From assembly GCF_015352985.1 (NCBI RefSeq), contig NZ_JACYXF010000023.1:1-64000 (forward strand): a stretch of 64,000 nt of DNA, given 5' to 3'. Source of the DNA: Noviherbaspirillum malthae. GTDB taxonomy: Bacteria; Pseudomonadota; Gammaproteobacteria; Burkholderiales; Burkholderiaceae_D. The notes beneath the pieces were generated by a model. It ran no database searches. It saw only the letters and a program-made list of their open reading frames with translations, and was not told the origin of the DNA. This document shows positions 44,407-52,497 of the stretch, one piece after another (position 1 is the first letter of the stretch; each line of letters opens with the position of its first letter). The translations under genes were made by a program, and so were the position numbers.

Positions 44407-45831
44407 TCAGGCCGTCTTCAGCACGCCGAGCACTTCATCCAGCATTTTCTTCGCATCGCCGAACAGCATCCGGTTGTTGTCCTTGTAGAACAGCGGATTG
44501 TCCACGCCCGCATAACCGGAAGCCATGCTGCGCTTCATGACGATGGAATGCTTGGCCTTCCAGACCTCGAGCACCGGCATGCCGGCAATCGGGCTGGTCG
44601 GGTCGTCCTGCGCCGCCGGGTTCACGATGTCGTTGGCGCCGATGACCATCGCCACGTCGGTGTCGGCGAAGTCTTCGTTGAGCTCGTCCATCTCCATCAC
44701 GATGTCGTAGGGCACCTTGGCTTCGGCCAGCAGCACGTTCATGTGGCCTGGCATGCGGCCTGCCACAGGATGGATGCCGAAGCGCACGTTGACACCCTTC
44801 TCGCGCAGCAGCCGGGTGATTTCATACACGGTGTGCTGGGCCTGGGCGACCGCCATGCCGTAGCCGGGCACGATGATCACGTTCTTCGCGTCACGCAGCA
44901 TTTCCGCGGTTTCCGCCGCGGTGACCGGCACCGCTTCGCCCTCGGGCTGCGCCGCCGTGCCGCCGGCCGGCTTGGCCTTGCCGGTGTCGCTGCCGAAACC
45001 GCCGGCAATGACGCTGATGAAATTGCGGTTCATCGCGCGGCACATGATGTAGGACAGGATGGCGCCGCTGGAGCCGACCAGCGCACCGGTCACGATCAGC
45101 AGGTCGTTCGACAGCATGAAGCCGGTGGCCGCCGCCGCCCAGCCGGAATAGCTGTTGAGCATCGATACCACCACCGGCATGTCGGCGCCGCCGATGGCCA
45201 TCACCATGTGGATGCCGAACAGCAGCGCAATCACCGTCATGATGATGAGCGGCGTCATGCCTTCCTGGATCGAGCCGGCGCGCACGAACTGGATGCCGAA
45301 CCAGATCACGATCAGGAGGCCGATCAGGTTCAGGATGTGCCGGCCCGGCAGCAGCAGCGGCTTGCCGCCGATGCGCGCCGACAGCTTGCCGAAAGCGATG
45401 ATGGAGCCGGAGAAGGTCACCGCGCCGATCAGCACGCCGACATAGATCTCCACTTCATGGATCAGCTTTTCGGCGCCGCTGAAGTTGGCCGACGCCGCCG
45501 GATCGATGAAGCTGGCGTAGCCGACCAGCGTCGCCGCGAGGCCGACCAGGCTGTGCATCAGCGCGACCAGTTCGGGCATCTGCGTCATCTGCACGGTACG
45601 CGCCGCATACAGGCCGATCGCCGCGCCGACCACCATGGCGCCGACGATCCAGGGAATGCCGGCGGCGGTCACATGCGGTCCGATTACCGTGGCCAGCACG
45701 GCCAGCGCCATGCCGATGATGCCGTAAAGGTTGCCGCGCCGCGAGGTTTCCGGATTGGACAGGCCGCCCAGACTCAGGATGAACAGGATGGCCGCACCGA
45801 GGTAAGCGACTGTTGTGAGACTTTCAGACAT
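44407..45831 (-). CDS. pntB: NAD(P) transhydrogenase beta subunit
   Basis: A 474-residue inner-membrane subunit. About nine transmembrane helices occupy the first 270 residues; the soluble NADP-binding domain follows, with VIIVPGYGMAVAQAQH, RFGIHPVAGRMPGHMNVLLAEA, GANDIVNPAAQDDP and the C-terminal VMKRSMASGYAGVDNPLFY. PntAB uses the proton gradient to make NADPH from NADH. GGGGAG lies before the ATG. It is 11 bases after pntA. Confidence 0.96.
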   Translation of the reverse strand: MSESLTTVAYLGAAILFILSLGGLSNPETSRRGNLYGIIGMALAVLATVIGPHVTAAGIPWIVGAMVVGAAIGLYAARTVQMTQMPELVALMHSLVGLAATLVGYASFIDPAASANFSGAEKLIHEVEIYVGVLIGAVTFSGSIIAFGKLSARIGGKPLLLPGRHILNLIGLLIVIWFGIQFVRAGSIQEGMTPLIIMTVIALLFGIHMVMAIGGADMPVVVSMLNSYSGWAAAATGFMLSNDLLIVTGALVGSSGAILSYIMCRAMNRNFISVIAGGFGSDTGKAKPAGGTAAQPEGEAVPVTAAETAEMLRDAKNVIIVPGYGMAVAQAQHTVYEITRLLREKGVNVRFGIHPVAGRMPGHMNVLLAEAKVPYDIVMEMDELNEDFADTDVAMVIGANDIVNPAAQDDPTSPIAGMPVLEVWKAKHSIVMKRSMASGYAGVDNPLFYKDNNRMLFGDAKKMLDEVLGVLKTA

Positions 45832-45842
45832 TCTCGCTCCCC

Positions 45843-47426
45843 TTATTTACGGAACATCGCCAGCATGCGGCGGGTCACGGCGAAGCCGCCGAACATGTTG
45901 ATGGTTGTCAGCACGATGCCGATCACGGCCAGCCAGCGGATCCAGTCGGCCGGACGTTCGACGCCGGCCGTCAGGGGCGGCGCGATCTGCACCAGCGCGC
46001 CGATGGCAATGATGCTGGAAATCGCATTGGTGACGCTCATCAGCGGCGTATGCAGCGCCGGCGTGACGTTCCAGACCACCATGTAGCCGATGAAGCAGGC
46101 CAGCACGAAGACGGTGAAGTGTCCGAGGAAGGCCGCGGGCGCATACGCGCCGATGAGCCAGAACAGCACGGCGGCGACGCCGAACAGTACGGCGATGCGG
46201 GTGCCCGAAGCCGGTGCGCTCGGCGCGCCATGTCCATGCGCCTTGGGCGGCGCGACGGCAGGCTTGGCGGCCGCCGCAGCCGGCGCTGCCGAGAGCTTGG
46301 GCGGGGGCGGCGGCCAGGTGATGCTGCCTTCCTTGATGACGGTGGTGCCGCGGATGACTTCATCGTCCATGTTGACGTTGATGGTGCCGTCCTTGTTCTT
46401 GCACAGCTCCTCGGTCAGCCGCAGCAGGTTGGTCGCATACAGCGTGCTCGACTGCTTGGACAGGCGGCTGGGCAGATCGGCATAGCCGATGATGGTGACG
46501 CCATGCCTGACCACGACTTCGCCAGGAACGGTCAGCTCGCAGTTGCCGCCCTGCTCGGCGGCGAGATCGACGATCACGCTGCCCGGCCGCATGGACTGCA
46601 CCATGTCCGCGGTGATCAGCTTGGGCGCCGGCTTGCCCGGAATGAGGGCAGTGGTGATGATGATGTCGACGTCTTTTGCCTGCTTGGCGAAGGTTTCGCG
46701 CTGGGCTTTCTGGAAGCCTTCGCTCATGACCTTGGCATAGCCGCCGACGCCGGAGCCTTCCTCGGTATAGTCGACGCCGACGAATTCGCCGCCCATCGAC
46801 TTGACCTGGTCCGCCACTTCCGGGCGAGTGTCATTGGCGCGCACGATGGCGCCGAGGCCGGAAGCCGCGCCGATGGCCGCCAGGCCGGCGACGCCTGCGC
46901 CGATCACGAAGACCTTGGCGGGCGGCACCTTGCCTGCGGCAGTGATCTGGCCGGTGAAGAAGCGGCCGAAATGGTGCGCCGCCTCGATCACGGCGCGGTA
47001 GCCGGCGATGTTGGCCATGGAACTCAGCGCATCCATCTTCTGGGCGCGCGACATGCGGGGCACGCTGTCCATCGCCAGCACGGTCACGCGTTTCGCCGCC
47101 AGCTGCTGCATCAGTTCCGGGTTCTGCGCCGGCCAGATGAAGCTGACCAGTGTGCTGCCTTCGCGGATCAGCCCGACCTCTCCGGGTGCCGGACCGCGCA
47201 CCTTGAAGACGATATCCGATGAAGACCACAACTGCGCCGCGCCGTCGACGATCTGCGCGCCGGCAGCCCGATAGGCATCATCGCTGAAGTTTGCGGCATC
47301 GCCGGCGCCGGACTCGACCTGCACCGAAAAACCGAGCTTGATCAGTTTTTCGACGACATCGGGCACCGTCGCCACGCGCTTTTCGCCGGGAAAGACTTCC
47401 CGGGGCACGCCAATGACTAGAGACAT
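45843..47426 (-). CDS. pntA: NAD(P) transhydrogenase alpha subunit (fused form)
   Basis: A 527-residue protein uniting the NAD-binding domain (about residues 1-370; GVPREVFPGEKRVATVP, RAQKMDALSSMANI, KVFVIGAGVAGLAA) and the four-helix membrane part (about 420-527; TPALHTPLMSVTNAISSI). They are joined by an Ala/Pro-rich linker of about 40 residues. Many bacteria encode these two parts as separate PntAA and PntAB genes; here the E. coli arrangement is found. GGGGAAG precedes the ATG. Confidence 0.95.
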   Translation of the reverse strand: MSLVIGVPREVFPGEKRVATVPDVVEKLIKLGFSVQVESGAGDAANFSDDAYRAAGAQIVDGAAQLWSSSDIVFKVRGPAPGEVGLIREGSTLVSFIWPAQNPELMQQLAAKRVTVLAMDSVPRMSRAQKMDALSSMANIAGYRAVIEAAHHFGRFFTGQITAAGKVPPAKVFVIGAGVAGLAAIGAASGLGAIVRANDTRPEVADQVKSMGGEFVGVDYTEEGSGVGGYAKVMSEGFQKAQRETFAKQAKDVDIIITTALIPGKPAPKLITADMVQSMRPGSVIVDLAAEQGGNCELTVPGEVVVRHGVTIIGYADLPSRLSKQSSTLYATNLLRLTEELCKNKDGTINVNMDDEVIRGTTVIKEGSITWPPPPPKLSAAPAAAAAKPAVAPPKAHGHGAPSAPASGTRIAVLFGVAAVLFWLIGAYAPAAFLGHFTVFVLACFIGYMVVWNVTPALHTPLMSVTNAISSIIAIGALVQIAPPLTAGVERPADWIRWLAVIGIVLTTINMFGGFAVTRRMLAMFRK

Positions 47427-47849
47427 ACGCTTCCCCTTCGTTATGAATTATGAAATCCGCAGTCCGAAACAAGCCCGCCGCCCCGGCGTACCGCATGTCA
47501 CGGCAAAATCATTCCAGTTGATTAAGACTTGCGACGATCTTACACGCAATCCAAAAATAAGCACAACCGTTCTTTTTTGTGGTTTTCCTCGAAAACTTGC
47601 CGGAATCCTGTAATTCATTGCTTTCCTCGACCGGTTTTCGGCACAGAGGAAGCAAGAGTCAAGAAGTGAATGTAGCAGCTTTTCATGCCATTTTTACACT
47701 TCGGAAGACAGTTGTGAAAAATCAAGATCGTCCATTGCCGGGAAAGCGATCATTCCGCCAATCAACAACTTGCTCGCCGGCCTCCTTGCCGCGAGGCGAG
47801 GCGGCCTTGCTGCATGCGAGGTAAAATGTCGCCCTTCTCAAGGAATCCC
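47427..47849. other. Divergent intergenic region, AT-rich
   Basis: No gene seen. On the minus strand TTGTGC and TAAGAT with an 18-base gap (47537-47566) could be the pntAB promoter. On the plus strand TAAAAT at 47822-47827 is a possible -10 for the NUDIX gene. The stretch 47520-47720 is richer in A and T than the surroundings; no stable RNA is recognisable. Confidence 0.3.
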
Positions 47850-48335
47850 ATGTCTGAAGTCTGGAAACCCTCCGTTACCGTTGCCGCAGTCATCGAGCGC
47901 GATGGCCGGTTCCTGCTGGTTGAAGAAGAAACCAGCGATGGCATCCGTTTCAACCAGCCCGCCGGCCATCTCGACCCGAACGAATCACTGATCGAGGCAG
48001 TGGCGCGCGAAACCATGGAAGAAACCGCGCATGAGTTCTCGGCCACCGCCATGGTGGGCGTGTACATGTCGCGCTATATCTCGGCACGCACCAACAAGGA
48101 AGTGACCTACCTGCGCTTTGCCTTCTGCGGCCAGGTCGGTGCGCAGCATGACCGTCCGCTCGACGAAGGCATCCTGCGCGCCGTCTGGATGACGCGCGAG
48201 GAAATGCTGGCCTGCGAAAGCAAGCACCGCAGCCCGCTGGTCCTGCGCTGCGTCGACGACTATCTCGCGGGACAGCGCGCGCCGCTGTCCCTGATCTACA
48301 CCCATCCCAGCGTGATCGGAGCAATCAGTGGCTAG
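47850..48335 (+). CDS. nudJ: NUDIX hydrolase (NudJ-like)
   Basis: A 161-residue phosphohydrolase. The Nudix box G-x5-E-x7-R-E-x2-E-E is seen as GHLDPNESLIEAVARETMEETAHE (residues about 38-61). The sequence opening VWKPSVTVAAVIERDGRFLLVEEE and the position before mnmA match NudJ, which acts on HMP-PP and nucleoside tri- and diphosphates. The ATG at 47850 has AGGA eight bases upstream. The end overlaps mnmA by eight bases. Confidence 0.88.
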   Translation: MSEVWKPSVTVAAVIERDGRFLLVEEETSDGIRFNQPAGHLDPNESLIEAVARETMEETAHEFSATAMVGVYMSRYISARTNKEVTYLRFAFCGQVGAQHDRPLDEGILRAVWMTREEMLACESKHRSPLVLRCVDDYLAGQRAPLSLIYTHPSVIGAISG

Positions 48336-49431
48336 GAAGCGCGTCGTGATCGGCATGTCGGGCGGCGTCGATTCCTCGGTGTCGGCCTGGCTGCTGAAGG
48401 AACAGGGCTATGAAGTCATCGGCCTGTTCATGAAGAACTGGGAAGACGATGACGATTCCGAATACTGCTCCACGCGGCAGGACTGGATCGATGCCGCGAG
48501 CGTGGCCGACGTGGTGGGCGTCGACATCGAGGCGGTCAACTTCGCCGCCGAGTACAAGGACCGGGTGTTTGCCGAGTTCCTGCGCGAATACCAGGCAGGG
48601 CGCACGCCGAATCCGGACGTGCTCTGCAACGCCGAAATCAAGTTCAAGGCCTTCCTCGACCATGCGATGAAGCTGGGCGCCGACCTGATCGCGACCGGGC
48701 ATTATGCGCGCGTGCGTCAGGCCGACAACGGCCGCTTCGAACTGCTGAAGGCGCTTGATGCCAGCAAGGACCAGAGCTATTTCCTGCACCGGCTGAACCA
48801 GGCGCAGCTTTCGAAGACCCTGTTCCCGCTGGGCGAAATCCCCAAGACGGAAGTACGAAAGATTGCCGAGAAAATCGGCTTGCCGAATGCAAAGAAAAAG
48901 GATTCCACCGGCATCTGCTTCATCGGCGAGCGGCCGTTCCGGGAATTCCTGAACCGTTACCTGTCTTATAAGCCCGGACCGATGATGACGCCGGACGGCA
49001 CCGTGGTCGGCGAGCATGTCGGCCTGAGCTTCTACACGCTCGGCCAGCGCAAGGGCATCGGCCTCGGCGGCATCAAGTCCTACCAGAGTGCCGACGGCAG
49101 CAGCGACGCCTGGTATGTCGCGAAGAAGGATGTCGCCGGCAACGTGCTGTATGTCGTCCAGGGGCATGATCATCCCTGGCTGCTGTCGGCAGCACTGGAA
49201 TCGGCCCAGGCCAGCTGGATCGCCGGCGAACCGCCCGGCATCGAGCAGATCGCGGCGAAGACCCGCTATCGCCAGGCCGATGTGCCCTGCTCCATCTCGG
49301 TCAGCGACGCCGAACGCTTTTCGCTGAGCTTTGCAACGCCGCAATGGGCCGTCACTCCCGGCCAGTCCGCCGTGCTGTACGACGGTGAAGTCTGCCTCGG
49401 CGGCGGCATCATCAATTCGGCAGCCGCCTGA
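48328..49431 (+). CDS. mnmA: tRNA-specific 2-thiouridylase MnmA
   Basis: A 367-residue enzyme that puts sulfur on U34 of Glu, Gln and Lys tRNAs. The PP-loop GMSGGVDSSVSAWLL is at the N-terminus; catalytic cysteines are Cys100 (LCNAEIKFK) and Cys197 (STGICFIGER). The start is a GTG overlapping the nudJ stop. The length is standard. Confidence 0.96.
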   Translation: MARKRVVIGMSGGVDSSVSAWLLKEQGYEVIGLFMKNWEDDDDSEYCSTRQDWIDAASVADVVGVDIEAVNFAAEYKDRVFAEFLREYQAGRTPNPDVLCNAEIKFKAFLDHAMKLGADLIATGHYARVRQADNGRFELLKALDASKDQSYFLHRLNQAQLSKTLFPLGEIPKTEVRKIAEKIGLPNAKKKDSTGICFIGERPFREFLNRYLSYKPGPMMTPDGTVVGEHVGLSFYTLGQRKGIGLGGIKSYQSADGSSDAWYVAKKDVAGNVLYVVQGHDHPWLLSAALESAQASWIAGEPPGIEQIAAKTRYRQADVPCSISVSDAERFSLSFATPQWAVTPGQSAVLYDGEVCLGGGIINSAAA

Positions 49432-49448
49432 CCTGATTTCCCTCCTCC

Positions 49449-49477
49449 GCCGGACGCTGCGGTAAGCCGCGTCCGGC
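49449..49477 (+). terminator. Hairpin after mnmA
   Basis: GCCGGACGC and GCGTCCGGC pair around a short GC-rich loop 18 bases after the mnmA stop. It lacks a strong T-run. Confidence 0.45.
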
Positions 49478-49705
49478 AGCCCTCCCCTCCCTGTATTTCC
49501 GAAGCGTGCGGTGTCCTGCATCCGGGCATCGTGCCGTCTATCCGATGTGTTTTCAGCAGTCCTGCATGCTTGCGGAAGTCGTTGAATTTCCTGAGTTAAT
49601 TGCCTTGACACAACTTTCTTCCCAAGCCGTCTCCTCTTTCCCACAGCGGCATCAAATCTTCATAGAAAAACCCTTGCAATCCCGATTAAATTAGCCAATA
49701 ATCTA
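49478..49705. other. Intergenic region before hemP
   Basis: About 260 bases without a gene between mnmA and hemP. The AT-rich right part should carry the hemP promoter; otherwise nothing is recognised. Confidence 0.4.
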
Positions 49706-49725
49706 AATAAGAATAGTTCGCATTT
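49706..49725 (+). promoter_or_regulatory. Candidate Fur box upstream of hemP
   Basis: AATAAGAATAGTTCGCATTT resembles the betaproteobacterial Fur site (AATGAGAATGATTCGCATT type) with clear dyad symmetry around the centre. It lies 16 bases before the hemP start codon, so binding should block transcription when iron is plentiful. Confidence 0.65.
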
Positions 49726-49741
49726 ACATAGGAACAAGGTC

Positions 49742-49933
49742 ATGAACCATTTCACGCAGCAGAAAGAAAGCGTTGCCGTGGCGTCAGAGGCCGATCCTGA
49801 CCCTGGTAAACGCGTCATCAGAATCAAGAGTGAAGACCTGCTGCAGCAGCAGCGTGAAGTCGAGATCGACCATCACGGCCGGATTTACCGGCTGAGGCTG
49901 ACGCAGCTGAACAAATTGATCCTGACCGCGTAA
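49742..49933 (+). CDS. hemP: Hemin uptake protein HemP
   Basis: A 63-residue protein. The C-terminal half RIYRLRLTQLNKLILTA matches the HemP family core, in which a YxLRxT-like motif precedes KLILTK. HemP in Burkholderia and related genera activates or supports haem uptake genes; in others it is a small cytosolic protein of unclear role. AAGG precedes the ATG. A Fur-like site lies just upstream. No haem receptor genes follow; instead the bfd and bfr iron-storage genes are next. Confidence 0.88.
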   Translation: MNHFTQQKESVAVASEADPDPGKRVIRIKSEDLLQQQREVEIDHHGRIYRLRLTQLNKLILTA

Positions 49934-50025
49934 CTCCATCCGGGAACAGACGCCAAGCATGACATTCAGCCAGCCGATCGCTCATCGTGGGGTAGCCAGC
50001 AAATAACGAAGGAAAGGAATAGTTG

Positions 50026-50349
50026 ATGGCAACCGAAACAATCGATCCCCTGCTCTTCGAACCGGCCAGCATGCCGGCCCAGCCCGAGCTGCTGGTTTCC
50101 GCGGTGCTGCATCTGATGTCGCACTACACGGCCAACAGCCAGGAGTCGAGGGCGTGCACCAAGCTGGCATCGGTGATTGAAAGGCATTTGAAGGCATTGG
50201 CCGACCTGCCCGAACTGGCTCCCGTACTGCGGGCAACCTGCCAGCAGCTGTCGGAACAATGGGCTCTGGTCGTCGAACGCACCATGGCATCGACGACGCA
50301 GCGCCAGAACCGTTTTTTCCGCCTGGTGACAGGCAGCAGGGCAAATTGA
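50026..50349 (+). CDS. Conserved-looking protein of unknown function in the iron island
   Basis: A 107-residue soluble, mostly helical protein, MATETIDPLLFEPAS at the start and RFFRLVTGSRAN at the end. There are no signal peptide, membrane helix or metal-binding motifs; a single Cys at about 43 and one at about 72 are seen. The ribosome binding site AAGGAAAGGA is good. I do not recognise the family. Its place between hemP and bfd suggests a role in iron handling, which is inference only. Confidence 0.75.
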   Translation: MATETIDPLLFEPASMPAQPELLVSAVLHLMSHYTANSQESRACTKLASVIERHLKALADLPELAPVLRATCQQLSEQWALVVERTMASTTQRQNRFFRLVTGSRAN

Positions 50350-50497
50350 CGCTGCGTCGATTGCCCGAAGACCCGAAAGCTGCCCTGGTCATGCAAGCGA
50401 ATGCACCGACCGGGCGGCCGAACAAAGCAATAGAAGCAATGACAGGCCTTGCCGCCTCGTCAGCAAGACCACTGGAAGACAACCACAAGGTGTATGA

Positions 50498-50713
50498 ATG
50501 ATCGTTTGCGTTTGCCACAATGTTTCTGAACGAAAGATCCGTCAAGCCGTCGACAAGGGCTTGACCACCATGCCGCAGCTGCGCGAGCAGCTCGGCGTCG
50601 GTACCTGCTGCGGCAAATGCCACTCCTGCGCCAAGACCGTCCTGCGCGAATGCATCGAGGAACGCGAGATGGAAGCGCAGCCCATGCTGTTCCGCCCGGC
50701 GTTTGCCGCCTGA
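50498..50713 (+). CDS. bfd: Bacterioferritin-associated ferredoxin
   Basis: A 71-residue BFD-like protein. The four cluster ligands Cys4, Cys6, Cys38 and Cys41 (MIVCVCHNVS and TCCGKCHSC) match E. coli Bfd exactly in spacing, with additional Cys37 and Cys44. Bfd binds bacterioferritin and passes electrons to its haem to release stored iron. The bfr gene lies 372 bases downstream in the same direction. Confidence 0.94.
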   Translation: MIVCVCHNVSERKIRQAVDKGLTTMPQLREQLGVGTCCGKCHSCAKTVLRECIEEREMEAQPMLFRPAFAA

Positions 50714-51085
50714 ACGTCACGGACCGTCCGTCGCGATAGCAAACGCATGTCCGGCTGCCCTGCCCTCCTTCGGCAGGACAGTCGACGGTGCCATCGGGAC
50801 CAATAAGTGCATGTTCCGGCCGGAGCTGTACATGAGCCGTGCCGGACGCATCCAATCAACTTCCCTCTGCCCTGGCCCCCGCCTTTACTTTCACCTTCGC
50901 TTCCTTGCCCACTGGCACGCCGTACGGCATCCCATCAAATGCAGTTCTTAGTGCGAATGATTCCCGCTAACGAAATGCAGGCCTGTTGATGGAAAAAACG
51001 ACATCGTGCGTTATCATTCGTGTACTTCCCGGGATGACTGGCAGCGGCAGGTCCATCCCTTTATGACACCAATGCAGAGGACCTC
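50714..51085. other. Intergenic region between bfd and bfr
   Basis: No gene. A hairpin based on CCTGCC/GGCAGG lies at about 50755-50781. A candidate Fur-like site is at 50950-50968 (listed separately). Confidence 0.4.
50950..50968 (+). promoter_or_regulatory. Possible Fur-like site upstream of bfr
   Basis: AGTGCGAATGATTCCCGCT contains the symmetric core GAATGATTC of Fur sites but the outer arms match less well. It is 118 bases before the bfr start codon. Confidence 0.4.
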
Positions 51086-51556
51086 ATGAAAGGTGACCCC
51101 AATATCATCAGACTGCTCAATGCGCAGCTGACCAACGAACTCACCGCAATCAACCAGTATTTCCTGCATGCCCGCATGTACAGGCACTGGGGTTTCGAAA
51201 AGCTCGGCAAGAAGGAATACGACGAGTCCATCGGCGAGATGAAGCATGCCGACAATCTGATCAACCGCATCCTGATGCTCGACGGCCTGCCCAACCTGCA
51301 GGCACTGCACAAGCTGATGATCGGCGAATCGACGCCGGAAATGCTGGAATGCGACCTCAAGCTGGAGCAGGCTTCACAGCAGACGGTGAAGGACGGCATC
51401 AAGGCTTGCGAAGCGGCTGGCGACTTCGTTTCCCGCGAAATCCTGGTCGACATTCTCGACGACACGGAAGAACACATCGAATGGCTCGAAACCCAGCTCG
51501 ACCTGATCAGCAAGATCGGCCTGCAGAATTACCTGCAGTCGCAGATGGGCGAATAA
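51086..51556 (+). CDS. bfr: Bacterioferritin
   Basis: A 156-residue subunit of the 24-mer iron store. The haem ligand Met52 and ferroxidase ligands Glu18, Glu51, His54, Glu94 and His130 are present in normal positions. Position 127, a Glu in E. coli, is Thr here (DDTEEH), with Glu at 128 and 129. It opens MKGDPNIIRLLNAQLTNELTAINQYFLHARM. It is followed by a strong terminator. Confidence 0.96.
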   Translation: MKGDPNIIRLLNAQLTNELTAINQYFLHARMYRHWGFEKLGKKEYDESIGEMKHADNLINRILMLDGLPNLQALHKLMIGESTPEMLECDLKLEQASQQTVKDGIKACEAAGDFVSREILVDILDDTEEHIEWLETQLDLISKIGLQNYLQSQMGE

Positions 51557-51597
51557 GTTTCCGTTAGTTTCGGTCAGCCGGCTTCGGCCGGCGCAAT

Positions 51598-51632
51598 AAA
51601 AAAGGGCAGCCTCGAAGACTGCCCTTTTTTAT
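51598..51632. terminator. Two-way terminator between bfr and the GST gene
   Basis: AAAGGGCAG and CTGCCCTTT with a 9-base loop, flanked by A-run and T-run, so it serves both convergent genes. A GCCGGC/GCCGGC hairpin lies just before it at 51575-51590. Confidence 0.92.
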
Positions 51633-51693
51633 TGTCGTTGCTGTCCCGGCCTGCCTTTACATTTACCCGGAGACAGGCGGCCGCAGCACAGAC

Positions 51694-52302
51694 TTACTGC
51701 GGAATCGAATCCTTGAAAGACTGCCGCTCGGACAACTTGTCGAACAGCTTTGCCAGATTGGGATATTCGCCGCGCCAATCGATTTCGGGGAAGCGGAACG
51801 ACAGCCAGCCGAGTGCGCAGCCAACCGCCACGTCCGCCAGCGAGTAATGCGTGCCGGTGCAGAACGGGGTGTCCTTCAGGCCGGCGCCCATGGCTTTCAG
51901 GCCGGCATGCACCTTGTCCATCTGGCGCTTGATCCATTCTTCGCTCTGCTGCGCCTCGGGACGCTGGGTGCGTTCGAGGCGCACCGCCACTGCGGCGTCC
52001 AGCACGCCGTCGGCCAGCGCTTCCCAGCATTTGACCTCGGCCCGCTCGCGGCTGTTGGGGGGAATCAGCTTGCAGACCGGCGTCAGCGTGTCGAGGTACT
52101 CGACGATCACGCGGGAGTCGAACATCGCGCCGCCGTCTTCCATCACCAGGCAGGGCACTTTCCCGAGCGGGTTGAACTGCATGATCTTGGTTTCCGGCGC
52201 CCAGACGTTTTCCAGAATGAGTTCGTAGTCGAGCTTCTTTTCCGCCATGACGACACGAACTTTGCGAACGTAGGGGCTGGCGGTGGAACCGATGAGTTTC
52301 AT
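51694..52302 (-). CDS. Glutathione S-transferase family protein
   Basis: A 202-residue protein with a thioredoxin-fold N-terminal domain (MKLIGSTASPYVRKVRVVMAEK; NPLGKVPCLVMEDGGAMFDSRVIVEYLD) and a helical C-terminal domain (about 87-202; TGTHYSLADVAVGCALGWL). The glutathione-binding SRVI motif is present and the catalytic Ser may be in STASPYVRKVR. The type resembles the YibF group; the substrate is unknown. Confidence 0.9.
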   Translation of the reverse strand: MKLIGSTASPYVRKVRVVMAEKKLDYELILENVWAPETKIMQFNPLGKVPCLVMEDGGAMFDSRVIVEYLDTLTPVCKLIPPNSRERAEVKCWEALADGVLDAAVAVRLERTQRPEAQQSEEWIKRQMDKVHAGLKAMGAGLKDTPFCTGTHYSLADVAVGCALGWLSFRFPEIDWRGEYPNLAKLFDKLSERQSFKDSIPQ

Positions 52303-52413
52303 AGATGCATATGGTATGAAGTGGACACGATTATAACATTGAGCAAGCTCACGGAATCCGCCGGGCTTACGGCAAGAGCGTACGGCGGAGCCGGCTTTCG
52401 GGCCGGGCGAGAA

Positions 52414-52422
52414 TGGTAAAAT
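52414..52422 (+). promoter_or_regulatory. Extended -10 element before purB
   Basis: TGGTAAAAT is an extended -10 element; transcription would start at about 52429. Confidence 0.4.
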
Positions 52423-52497
52423 GCCGGATTCCGCTGATTTGGCGCATCAATGTCTTCGATTGCGCGCACTTTTACTCACTTCTCCGCATTTCATATC

